Below are positions 23,915-32,024 of a DNA stretch of 64,000 nucleotides, one piece after another. The stretch covers positions 8,370-72,369 of the forward strand of contig CABREZ010000001.1 of NCBI GenBank assembly GCA_902470035.1, written 5' to 3'. The stretch's first letter is position 1. Each line of letters starts with the position of its first letter. The notes under the pieces were generated by a model. That model made no database searches and was not told the origin of the DNA. It saw only the letters and a program-made list of their open reading frames with translations. The position numbers and the translations under genes were made by a program. The DNA is from an uncultured Streptococcus sp. (GTDB lineage Bacteria > Bacillota > Bacilli > Lactobacillales > Streptococcaceae).

Positions 23915-26146
23915 TTAGAATCCAAACCAACCTTTGAAAGTATCCCAGGCATTTTGTGCTTTTCCAGGAATATCTGCTTCATCGATAGCTTTTTTGGCAT
24001 CGTCTACGATACCTGCAGCGCGTTCTTTGACCGTATCAAAGAAGCCCTTGTCCTCTTCTGGACTCTCTGTTTCTGTTTCTTGACCGACAGGGGCAATGCC
24101 ATTTTCCTGGTAAGAATTTTTCTCATTGTCAAAGCTAGTTCCTTCTGTATAAGGAAGGACGCTATTGGCTACATTTCGGAAGATCACTGAGGCCGTCTCT
24201 GCACTGGTCCCTGTCAAATAGTGGGTTTCATCCGTCTTAGGGAATCCTAGCCACTGACTAATGACCACATCTGGCGTGTAGCCAATGACCCACTGGTCAC
24301 CAGAGAGATCTGGGTTGAAGTCCGTTTCAGTCGTTCCTGTTTTACCAGCCATGGTATAGCCATATGGTGCTGCGTTGACACCCGTTCCGTTGGTAAAGGT
24401 TCCCAACATCATATTGGTCATCTTCTTATTGGCTGAGCTGCTGAGCACTCGTTTCGATTTTTGACTGTGGCTTTTCACGACCTGACCGCTGGCATTTTCA
24501 ATCTTCGTAATGAGATGGGCATCGTTCATTACTCCATCATTGGCAAAGGTTCCATAGGCCTGAGCCATTTGAAGCGGATTGGTCGTCACGCCTGATCCCA
24601 GGGCTACTCCGAGAGATTTGTCCACATTGTCCATGTTGAGGCCAAATTTTTTCCCGTAATCAAAGACAGTATTGAGCCCCAACTCATTGGCTGTCGCTAC
24701 AGCTGGCAGATTGAGAGATTCTGCCAAGGCTTGATACATAGGGACGGTCGGGCTACCTTGAATGCCGCCGTAGTTATCGACTGTATAACTACCGTAGACC
24801 TTAGTCGTATTGTCCAATTCTTTGTTGGTCGACCAGCCGTTGGCAACAGCTGGACTATACACGACGAGAGGTTTAATGGTAGAGCCAGGACTTCTTGCAG
24901 ATTGAGTCGCATAGTTGTAACTTCTGAAGCCAACATCTTGGTCACTAGCCACGCGTCCAACGATAGCCCGCACTCCTCCGGTCTTAGGATCCAGGGCTAC
25001 ACTACCAGATTCTGCCCGCGTGCCATCTTCGGCAACTGGGAAGAGATCTACATTGTCGTAGATGACCTGCATGCTGGCTTGGTAATTCTGGTCCATCTCT
25101 GTATAAATCCGGTAACCATTCTTGATGATATCTTCTTCTGTTAGACCATATTCGTTGACAGCCTCGTTGATAACCGCATCAAAATAAGACGGGTAGCGAT
25201 AATCTTCTGACTTGCCTTCATAGGCATCAATCAATTGGCCATGAATGTCGGCTGCGGCGGATTGATCTGCTGTGGCTTGATCGATATAACCAGCTGCGAC
25301 CATATTTTGTAGGACCGTATTACGACGATTGGTCGCATTCTCGACAGAATAAAGTGGATTATAAATTTCTGGCCCCTTGAGCATACCGGCAAGGACAGCT
25401 GACTGATCCAAAGTCAACTCACTAGCGGATACACCGAAATACTTCTTAGAAGCATCTTCAATCCCCCAAACCCCATTTCCAAAATAGGCATTATTGAGGT
25501 ACATGGTCAAGATTTCTTTCTTACTATATTTTTTGTTAATCTCGAGGGCTAGGAAGAACTCCTTGGCCTTCCGCTCAACCGTCTGATCCTGAGAAAGATA
25601 GGCATTTTTGGCCAACTGTTGGGTAATCGTCGATCCCCCACCAGAGCGACCGGCAGTCAAAATCGCCAGGAAGAAACGACCGTAGTTAATCCCACTATTT
25701 TTGTAGAAACTCCGGTCTTCCGTCGCAACAACTGCATTTTGCAAGTTTTCGCTAATGGCATCTAACTCAACGTAGGTCCCTTTTTGTCCCGTTAGGCTAC
25801 CTGCTTGGTTCCCATCTTTATCATAGATGATTGTAGTCGCCTTGAGGGCATTTTGCAGATCTGCTACATTGGTTGTCTTGGCTATGTAAAAAAGATAACC
25901 TCCGACAATGAGACTAAAGGTCAGGCCAATCAGTAGGAAGATCTTCGTCAAGTGATACTTGCGCCAAAAGCGTCTGATCGGATGTTGGGAGTGAGATTTT
26001 CTCCGTGACTTGTCCGAGCGGCTATAGGTCGGAGCTTGCTCCTCCCCGTCCGTTGATAACTCAACCTCTTCCGCAATCTTCCTTGGTTTTTTTTCTCGTT
26101 GGAAATGACGAATCATTCCCTCCATTAATTCTTTTAATTTGTTCAT
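23915..26146 (-). CDS. pbp2a: Penicillin-binding protein 2A (class A transglycosylase/transpeptidase)
   Basis: 743 residues. A cytoplasmic basic tail and one transmembrane helix (about 74-95) precede the GT51 domain with EDRSFYKNSGINYGR and GGSTITQQLAKN. The transpeptidase domain shows SPGSTIKPL (catalytic Ser, SxxK), SLNLP (SxN) and AGKTGTTE (KTG). It polymerises and crosslinks peptidoglycan. Next to rpmG-secE-nusG, as in pneumococcus. AGGGAC precedes the ATG, but the promoter is so close that the mRNA may lack most of this leader. Confidence 0.97.
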   Translation of the reverse strand: MNKLKELMEGMIRHFQREKKPRKIAEEVELSTDGEEQAPTYSRSDKSRRKSHSQHPIRRFWRKYHLTKIFLLIGLTFSLIVGGYLFYIAKTTNVADLQNALKATTIIYDKDGNQAGSLTGQKGTYVELDAISENLQNAVVATEDRSFYKNSGINYGRFFLAILTAGRSGGGSTITQQLAKNAYLSQDQTVERKAKEFFLALEINKKYSKKEILTMYLNNAYFGNGVWGIEDASKKYFGVSASELTLDQSAVLAGMLKGPEIYNPLYSVENATNRRNTVLQNMVAAGYIDQATADQSAAADIHGQLIDAYEGKSEDYRYPSYFDAVINEAVNEYGLTEEDIIKNGYRIYTEMDQNYQASMQVIYDNVDLFPVAEDGTRAESGSVALDPKTGGVRAIVGRVASDQDVGFRSYNYATQSARSPGSTIKPLVVYSPAVANGWSTNKELDNTTKVYGSYTVDNYGGIQGSPTVPMYQALAESLNLPAVATANELGLNTVFDYGKKFGLNMDNVDKSLGVALGSGVTTNPLQMAQAYGTFANDGVMNDAHLITKIENASGQVVKSHSQKSKRVLSSSANKKMTNMMLGTFTNGTGVNAAPYGYTMAGKTGTTETDFNPDLSGDQWVIGYTPDVVISQWLGFPKTDETHYLTGTSAETASVIFRNVANSVLPYTEGTSFDNEKNSYQENGIAPVGQETETESPEEDKGFFDTVKERAAGIVDDAKKAIDEADIPGKAQNAWDTFKGWFGF

Positions 26147-26153
26147 AGTCCCT

Positions 26154-26182
26154 ATTTTATCACCTTCCTAACGTCTAGACAA
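26154..26182 (-). promoter_or_regulatory. pbp2a promoter, abutting the start codon
   Basis: Minus strand: -35 TTGTCT (26182-26177), 17-bp spacer ending TGA (extended -10), -10 TAAAAT (26159-26154). Only 7 bases lie between the -10 and the ATG at 26146. Confidence 0.65.
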
Positions 26183-26315
26183 GAAAGACCTTCGCAAGAA
26201 AGGATACTTTTAGCTTTCTTTAAGGTTCCCGTCAAATCCACTCTATAGAGGGCTTCAGCAACTTGAACCTCCTTTCCTCTCCCCTCCTTCTCGCCTTTTC
26301 TTTCCTCTTGCTTTC

Positions 26316-26324
26316 TGATACAAT
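26316..26324 (+). promoter_or_regulatory. Extended -10 promoter abutting the rluD-type gene start
   Basis: TGA-TACAAT ends 6 bases before the ATG at 26331, with no clear -35 and no Shine-Dalgarno. The predicted start of transcription coincides with the ATG, so the mRNA is likely leaderless. Confidence 0.55.
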
Positions 26325-26330
26325 AACACT

Positions 26331-27206
26331 ATGCATTATACGATAACGATACCAAGCGCCTTGCCCGCCATGACGGTCAAAGAGGCACTTGAAGATTATT
26401 TTCTCATCCCACGAAAGATTCGCCATTTTTTGCGAACAAAAAAACATGTCCAAGTCAATGGGGAGACTGTCCATTGGCAATCCATGCTTGAGGCTGGTGA
26501 CCAACTCACCCTCACCTTTGATCCAGAAGATTATGAAGAAAAGGATCTCCTAACAGGGGATGCTAGCCTGATCGAAACCCTCTATGAAGATGAGCATCTC
26601 ATCATCGTAAACAAACCTGAAGGCATGAAAACGCACGCCAATCAACCAGATGAAATCGCCCTTCTTAATCATGTCTCTACTTATGTCGGAAAGACCTGTT
26701 ATGTGGTTCATCGCTTGGACAAGGAGACCAGTGGAGCTCTTGTCTTTGCCAAGAATCCTTTTGTTTTACCCGTCCTGAATCGACTGCTAGAAGACAAGAA
26801 AATCCAACGAGACTATTGGGCCTTAATCCTAGGCAGCTTACCCAAAAAGCAGCTGGTTTATAAGGACAAATTGGGACGAGATCGCCACGATCGACGCAAA
26901 CGCATTGTTGATTCTCGAAAGGGCCTCTATGCGGAAACCCATGTGACCAGCTTAAAGACTTTCAAACGCACCAGCTTGGTCAACTGCCAGCTCCAGACAG
27001 GTCGCACCCACCAGATCCGCGTCCATCTCTCTCACCATGGCCATCCGATCGTGGGAGACCCTCTCTACAACCCAGAAAGAGCTCCTCGTCTCATGCTCCA
27101 TGCCCACCGCTTGCGACTCACCCACCCCTTTACCTTAGAAAAAATCCAAGTTGAGGCTCCTTCTGCAAGTTTTGAAAAAGGTTTAAAAGAGCAGACATCT
27201 CCATAG
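26331..27206 (+). CDS. RluA/RluD-family pseudouridine synthase
   Basis: 291 residues. An S4-like N-terminal part (FLIPRKIRHFLRTKKHVQVNGE) precedes the catalytic domain with VVHRLDKETSGALVFAKN, whose Asp is the catalytic residue of the RluA family, and LQTGRTHQIRVHLSHHGHPIVGDPLY. It isomerises uridines in rRNA or tRNA; the exact site is unknown. No ribosome binding site is visible upstream. Divergent from pbp2a. Confidence 0.93.
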   Translation: MHYTITIPSALPAMTVKEALEDYFLIPRKIRHFLRTKKHVQVNGETVHWQSMLEAGDQLTLTFDPEDYEEKDLLTGDASLIETLYEDEHLIIVNKPEGMKTHANQPDEIALLNHVSTYVGKTCYVVHRLDKETSGALVFAKNPFVLPVLNRLLEDKKIQRDYWALILGSLPKKQLVYKDKLGRDRHDRRKRIVDSRKGLYAETHVTSLKTFKRTSLVNCQLQTGRTHQIRVHLSHHGHPIVGDPLYNPERAPRLMLHAHRLRLTHPFTLEKIQVEAPSASFEKGLKEQTSP

Positions 27207-27263
27207 AGCCAAATTCCTGATGTTTGGATATTCTAATCTACTACATTACAGAATAATTTAAAA

Positions 27264-27317
27264 GAGAGTGAGACAGAAATCGGTAATTCGTTAGAATTCG
27301 ATTTCTGTCCCACTCTC
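27264..27317. repeat. Solo hairpin derivative of the 180-bp repeat, acting as terminator
   Basis: Arms GAGAGTG-AGACAGAAATCG and CGATTTCTGT-CCCACTCTC with inner AATTC/GAATT form a long, nearly perfect palindrome. It equals only the third hairpin of the repeat copies A-D, here made symmetric. It lies between the convergent pseudouridine synthase and pht genes and is the only visible terminator for either. Confidence 0.75.
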
Positions 27318-27341
27318 TTCTCTGTTATTTCTACATAGGTC

Positions 27342-30300
27342 CTAGTCCGTCGTTTCTTCAGTTGCGGCTGGGCTGACTTCTGTGTTTTCTGACTCTGGAG
27401 ATGGAGTCTGAGCAGGATCTGAAGTTTCTTCCTTATTCAGATTAGAATCGCTCGTGGCAGGACTTTGAGGGGTTGGGGTTGCTTCGTCTGCTTCCACCGA
27501 TGGAGCCGCTAGCAAATCATCTCGAAGGGCTTGGATCGCCTGTAACAAGGCTTTCTTGTCGCTCTTCGGATCAGCTAGTTGATCAAAGAGGGCTTCTAAG
27601 CGTTCAAACTGAGCATCACTGGCTCCTTTTTCAACCAATTGTTGGTGGAGAGCGATCAACTGGTTATAAATCTCTTGATAGAGGGCTACGTCTCCAAGTT
27701 GAGGTTCTTCTGTTTTCTTTTGCTTTTGTTGTTCAATCGTTTCACCAACTTCACGCAAAAGAGTTTTCCCAGTTGTCAAAGCCTTATCAGCATCTGGCTC
27801 TTGGCGCACCTGTTCCAAACGTTCTTCAAAAGCAGGACGTTTGCTTTCTTCTACTTGTGGCAAAAGAGAGGATATTTGATCTAAAAGGGCTGTCAGGAGA
27901 TTCGAGCGTTGACGAGACTCTGTCTTTTCATCCAGGTCACCGTAGACCCCCTTGAGGAAGTCGTAAACAGCTAGATTATAGGATGGAGCATCTGCCCCCT
28001 TTTGATCCAGAACTGTTTTTTCAATTGGATAGGTTGGAGCATTTTCTTGGGACACTAGTTGGTCAATGGCTTGCTTGGCTTGGTAAAGCTCCATGAAATG
28101 GGCTTTTGAGTCCCAAGCTTCTTCAAAGGCCTGAGCCCGGTAAAGTTTCAAAGCAAGATCCGCTGCTGTCGCCCGCAATTCCGGTGTTAAGCGCGCATCA
28201 CTTAAACTTTGGTAGAAATACTTGAGGTAGTCCACCGAAGTCACACCGGTCCGATCTTGCATCTCTTGAATGGCCTGCAGCAATTTTCCTTCTTGCTCCA
28301 ATCGTTGACTATCCTTGGCTGTATAGGCTTCCTGCAACTGAGCAACGAGGCTTTCTTTCTTGAGTTGGAAGGCTTCGGTATCTAACAAGCGAACTTGTTC
28401 CAACAATTCCTGGTAGCGACGGTCCAAGGCAGTTTCTTCTTTTGGTTTGACTTCCTGGGTCGCATGAATATATTCCTTGTCAACTTGCTCAAGACTCGCC
28501 AAGTAGCCTGCTGTTGAATTGCTTGGGAAGTTTTTAACAGTTTCTAAGAATTGACCCAAGTTCAACTCAATCCGTCTTTGTTGCAGAGGGTCTGAAGCGT
28601 ACAAAGTACGACTTTCTGCTAGGAGTTGGTTGACTTTGTCCTCTACAGCTTTCTTATCCAAGTCACCTTTCTGGTAAGCTGCTTGGATGGTCGGCAGACG
28701 GTGAGCCAAGTAGTCCGCCAAGCCTGCTGAGCGCACCTTGATATAGTGGTTATGGTCCCCATGCGGAATGACAAACTGACCATTCTCGATTTGCATCGTA
28801 TAAGGGGAAATACCAGAGCGAAGCGCTGTTGCATAGAGCTCGTTGATAAAGTCTAGCTCAGGATTTCCTGTTTCAAGTGGAATCCGGACATGTTCCTTCC
28901 GAACTGCATAAGGGTGGATATGGGTTGGATCGTATTCTTGGTCTGGATTGTTAAAGACAAAGAAACCATTGGAAATCTTGATAGCTTCCCGAGGTACGCC
29001 GTAGGTCTGGCTAATGTATTGGATTTTTTCTTCATCCGAAGCATCGCGCGAATAGGTCGCCACATCATCTGTCAGTGGTTGCCCCTTGTCCTCTTCCTTC
29101 TTACCAGCTAGCACTGCCTCTGCAGCAGCGATTTCTTGAGGAGAAAGATCCTTCTTGTAGAAGTAATGGGCATGGTCTCCGTGAGCGACCATATAGCCCT
29201 CGTCATCCTTGCTGATGACATGATCTGCATGGAATCCATGATCGTGCTCATGGGCCTGTTCACCTTCATGATGATGATCATGATCGGCTTCATGCTCCTC
29301 ATGGTCATGCTTGTGATTAGGATCCTCCTTCTCGTGGTCCTGGTCATGATCAACTGGTTTTGTGTCTGGGCTTGAAGGTTGAGTTGGCTTTTCTTCTGTT
29401 GTGACAGTCCCAGTTTGAGAACGAAGGACTTGATACTGGCGTGCCAATTCCCGCTCTAAAGGCGAAAGCACACTATAAGGGATAAAATGGAAGTGATTCC
29501 CATGCGGATACACCACTCCTTGCTCTGTCCATTTGGTAATTTTGCTTGGATCAAAGACAGAACCATCCGACTCAACATGGCGCTCTGAAAGTGGGGTATG
29601 CTGCAACTCTTTCTGTAGGCTTTCCAGACTTCGCCCTTCTGTCGTCACTGTTGGATGAGGAAGAGGAGTTGAAATCGCTGGAGTGACAGGTGCTGGAATC
29701 GGTTGATTCGGATTAACCGGTGCAGTCAACTGGATAGAAGAGGGCAATACAGGTTTTACCTCATTTTTCCCTCCTCTACCATTTAAGATAGATAAGGCAG
29801 CAGCTAATTCTCCAGCTGATAAGGCGCTCTTCGGAATAAAGTGGTAATGGCCACCATGAGGCACGATAAAGCCATCCCCGGTATCAGAAATCACATCCCC
29901 AGGATGGAAGACATAGCCATCATCTGTCCGGTAGCCACCTTGACTTGGCTTGGCACCTGCTGTTAGACTTGCTACTGTTTTCCCTTCACGTAGTGCCTGA
30001 CTTGGCTGACTAAAATCACGAGTTTGCCCAGCATTTTGGACGCTATCTTTCGAACCTGAAACCAGCTCTCCTTTTTTCTGTTTGGCAATTTCCTCCACCG
30101 AACGGACATTCAGCGTATGTTGCGGATCGGTTAGATAAAGGTAGTAGGTCCCATCCTTCTTGATAATATAGCCATCTCGTACCTGTGTGACAATGTCTGA
30201 TTGTTTCAGTTGGTAAGTGGGGTCCCGTAAAATCAACTCCTCACTAAAAATCGCATCGTAAGGGACCTTGCCATTGTAGTAATGGAAATGATCTCCGTGG

Positions 30301-30554
30301 GAAGTCACAAAGCCCTCGTCAGTAATCTTGACAACAATCTGCTCTGCCTGGGTCTTTTCCTTCGAGTTGACGGATTCAATGCTTTCTTCCTGCTTGTTTG
30401 AGCTACTAGCTGACTTTTTCTTGTCTCCTTGTAAATACTGCACCTGATTCTGATTCTTTTTGTCTTCCTTGACTGGTGCTTGCTGACTTAAGGCATAGGC
30501 ACATAAACCAAGCCCTAGGGTTGCTACTAATCCAATTGTTCCTTTTTTCTTCAT
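27342..30554 (-). CDS. Pneumococcal-type histidine triad surface protein (Pht)
   Basis: 1070 residues. An LxxC-like signal (LGLGLCAYALS) is followed by five HxxHxH triads, HGDHFH (about 86), HGGHYH (about 233), HGNHFH, HGDHAH and HGDHNH, each in a Pht domain, plus one degenerate site (THIHPYAVRKEH). A His/Asp/Glu-rich linker lies before the fourth triad. The C-terminal 400 residues look helical and end in a Pro/Ser/Thr tail. Pht proteins bind zinc on the surface and pass it to AdcAII. Its start lies 9 bases after the adcAII stop, and AGGAG overlaps that stop. AdcR control is expected. Confidence 0.93.
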   Translation of the reverse strand: MKKKGTIGLVATLGLGLCAYALSQQAPVKEDKKNQNQVQYLQGDKKKSASSSNKQEESIESVNSKEKTQAEQIVVKITDEGFVTSHGDHFHYYNGKVPYDAIFSEELILRDPTYQLKQSDIVTQVRDGYIIKKDGTYYLYLTDPQHTLNVRSVEEIAKQKKGELVSGSKDSVQNAGQTRDFSQPSQALREGKTVASLTAGAKPSQGGYRTDDGYVFHPGDVISDTGDGFIVPHGGHYHFIPKSALSAGELAAALSILNGRGGKNEVKPVLPSSIQLTAPVNPNQPIPAPVTPAISTPLPHPTVTTEGRSLESLQKELQHTPLSERHVESDGSVFDPSKITKWTEQGVVYPHGNHFHFIPYSVLSPLERELARQYQVLRSQTGTVTTEEKPTQPSSPDTKPVDHDQDHEKEDPNHKHDHEEHEADHDHHHEGEQAHEHDHGFHADHVISKDDEGYMVAHGDHAHYFYKKDLSPQEIAAAEAVLAGKKEEDKGQPLTDDVATYSRDASDEEKIQYISQTYGVPREAIKISNGFFVFNNPDQEYDPTHIHPYAVRKEHVRIPLETGNPELDFINELYATALRSGISPYTMQIENGQFVIPHGDHNHYIKVRSAGLADYLAHRLPTIQAAYQKGDLDKKAVEDKVNQLLAESRTLYASDPLQQRRIELNLGQFLETVKNFPSNSTAGYLASLEQVDKEYIHATQEVKPKEETALDRRYQELLEQVRLLDTEAFQLKKESLVAQLQEAYTAKDSQRLEQEGKLLQAIQEMQDRTGVTSVDYLKYFYQSLSDARLTPELRATAADLALKLYRAQAFEEAWDSKAHFMELYQAKQAIDQLVSQENAPTYPIEKTVLDQKGADAPSYNLAVYDFLKGVYGDLDEKTESRQRSNLLTALLDQISSLLPQVEESKRPAFEERLEQVRQEPDADKALTTGKTLLREVGETIEQQKQKKTEEPQLGDVALYQEIYNQLIALHQQLVEKGASDAQFERLEALFDQLADPKSDKKALLQAIQALRDDLLAAPSVEADEATPTPQSPATSDSNLNKEETSDPAQTPSPESENTEVSPAATEETTD

Positions 30555-30562
30555 TCTTCTAC

Positions 30563-31498
30563 TTACTCCTGTAATTCTTTGGCTAGGCTAGCCATATTTT
30601 CTTCTAGGTTCTCCAAGAAATCTTTGTTATTTTCTGGATCTGCTTCGAGAGGATCCAAGACCTTCACTTTTGCCCCTGTCGCCTTGGCAATGCTATCGGC
30701 CACCTTAGACGAGGTATGCTTCTCAACAAAGATGGTTTGAACTTGATAGTCCTTGACAAACTGCTGAATCTCAGCCAATTGACGGGCTGTTGGTTCCTGC
30801 TCAGGCGAGATCCCTGCAATTCCTAATTGTTTCAAGCCAAAGCGCTTGGCTAGATAAGAGAAGGCTGTATGCTGAGTCACGAAGGTTTTTTGTGTCACTT
30901 TTTCAAAGAGAGGCTGGTATTTAGCCACCAAGGCCTCACAGCGTTTTTCAAGCTTTTGGGCATTGGCCTCATAATAACTTTTGTTCTCTGGGTCAATGTT
31001 TCCCAACTCTTGGGCGATGATCTTCCCTTCTTCGGCAATTTTCAGTGGATCCATCCAGGTATGAGGGTCATACAAGTGTTTTGCATCCTTCCCTTCCGTA
31101 TCCTCAATATCTTCTAAGCCAGCGACCTTATCCAATTCCATTCCTTTGCTGGCTTCGATGACCCGCAGTTTCGAGTCTTGCAAGCTAGGGTCTAGACGTC
31201 CAGCCCAAGATTCGAGCGTTTGAGAATGGTAGACGAAGACATCCGCATCATAGATTTGGGCTGTCTCCTTGGCCGAAGGTTCGTAATCATGAATCCCAGC
31301 ACCTGACTGAACCATCCATACTTCGTTTCGATCGCCTGAAATTTCCTTCACCAGGGAATAGACAGGATAAAAACTCGTCACAATTTTGAGCCCCTTTTTA
31401 GTTGAGCCAGCTCCCGAACTTCTCTGGCTCCCACAGGCTACTAGCAGCAAGAGACAGATGAATCCAATTCCTAAGGCCCTTAGTTTCCTCCCGAGCAT
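30563..31498 (-). CDS. adcAII: AdcAII/Lmb-like zinc-binding lipoprotein
   Basis: 311 residues with lipobox LLLVAC (about 17-22). The cluster A-I solute-binding fold shows zinc ligand motifs SGAGIHDYEPS, LYDPHTWMDP, TQHTAFSYLAKRFG and the C-terminal VLDPLEA. There is no His-rich loop or ZinT domain, unlike AdcA. It delivers zinc to the AdcCB permease (elsewhere), working with Pht. It is first gene of the adcAII-pht operon, behind AdcR boxes. AAAGGA is 8 bases before the ATG. Confidence 0.94.
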   Translation of the reverse strand: MLGRKLRALGIGFICLLLLVACGSQRSSGAGSTKKGLKIVTSFYPVYSLVKEISGDRNEVWMVQSGAGIHDYEPSAKETAQIYDADVFVYHSQTLESWAGRLDPSLQDSKLRVIEASKGMELDKVAGLEDIEDTEGKDAKHLYDPHTWMDPLKIAEEGKIIAQELGNIDPENKSYYEANAQKLEKRCEALVAKYQPLFEKVTQKTFVTQHTAFSYLAKRFGLKQLGIAGISPEQEPTARQLAEIQQFVKDYQVQTIFVEKHTSSKVADSIAKATGAKVKVLDPLEADPENNKDFLENLEENMASLAKELQE

Positions 31499-31530
31499 GT
31501 ATAAATCCTTTCTTTTTCTTAATCGGTTTA

Positions 31531-31554
31531 TTAAACAGTTAATTAACTAGTTAA
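31531..31554 (-). promoter_or_regulatory. Two abutting AdcR boxes
   Basis: Plus-strand TTAACTAGTTAA (31543-31554) fits the AdcR consensus TTAACYRGTTAA at all 12 positions. Immediately beside it, TTAAACAGTTAA (31531-31542) fits 11 of 12. The first overlaps the -10 element, so zinc-loaded AdcR should block transcription. Confidence 0.88.
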
Positions 31555-31582
31555 TGATAACGCTAATTTTTTAGTTTGTCAA
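31554..31582 (-). promoter_or_regulatory. adcAII-pht promoter
   Basis: Minus strand: -35 TTGACA (31582-31577), 17-bp spacer, -10 TATCAT (31559-31554). Confidence 0.85.
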
Positions 31583-31613
31583 GATTTTTTTGCATATTTT
31601 ATCAAACAAAAAA

Positions 31614-31633
31614 AGTGGTCCTTAGGGAGCACT
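31614..31633 (-). terminator. Terminator after the LPSTG remnant
   Basis: Arms AGTG-TCC/GGA-CACT with a 4-base loop. On the minus strand a T-run (complement of 31608-31614) follows. Confidence 0.6.
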
Positions 31634-31679
31634 CTTCTATACTCTCGATTAATTAGACAAGATTAATCAATCCATGCGC

Positions 31680-31962
31680 TTATTTTTTCTTTTTTTTAAG
31701 GAGATAAGTTGCACTGCTAGCTACTACAAAGGCTAATACCAAGCTAATCAAGGAGATGGCGGTACCAGTGCTTGGCAAGATACCAACCTTCTTACTTGTT
31801 TTTTTAGATTCTGGTGTAACTGGCTCTGTTGGTTCATGTTTATTGGTCAGAACAACATTATCTTGACCATCATCGGTTTTCGTCACTTGCTAACCTGTTG
31901 GAACATCGACTTCTTCCACCGTATAGGTGATAGCTTCCCCCTGACATTTTTGTCCAAATCCG
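31680..31962 (-). pseudogene. Remnant of a Cna_B-repeat LPxTG surface protein
   Basis: The 68-codon open end encodes a sorting signal: spacer, GILPSTG, hydrophobic helix and KKKKK tail. Reading the same frame upstream gives GEAITYTVEEVDVPTG, an in-frame TAG (31890-31892), then QVTKTDDGQDNVVLTNKHEP. This is the last strand of a Cna_B-type repeat, with the stop where Tyr is usual. Similarity fades by about 31962, next to the terminator of the GH25 gene. No start codon or signal peptide is present, so it is a decayed 3' end of an adhesin or pilin-like gene. Confidence 0.75.
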
Positions 31963-31976
31963 CAAATGATACCAAA

Positions 31977-32001
31977 AACCAGCCCCTTCATAGAGCTGGT
32001 T
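31977..32001 (-). terminator. Terminator of the GH25-C39 gene
   Basis: AACCAGC and GCTGGTT arms, followed on the minus strand by TTT, 24 bases past the stop. Confidence 0.75.
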
Positions 32002-32024
32002 GTCTTTCTATTCTAGAAAAGTCC

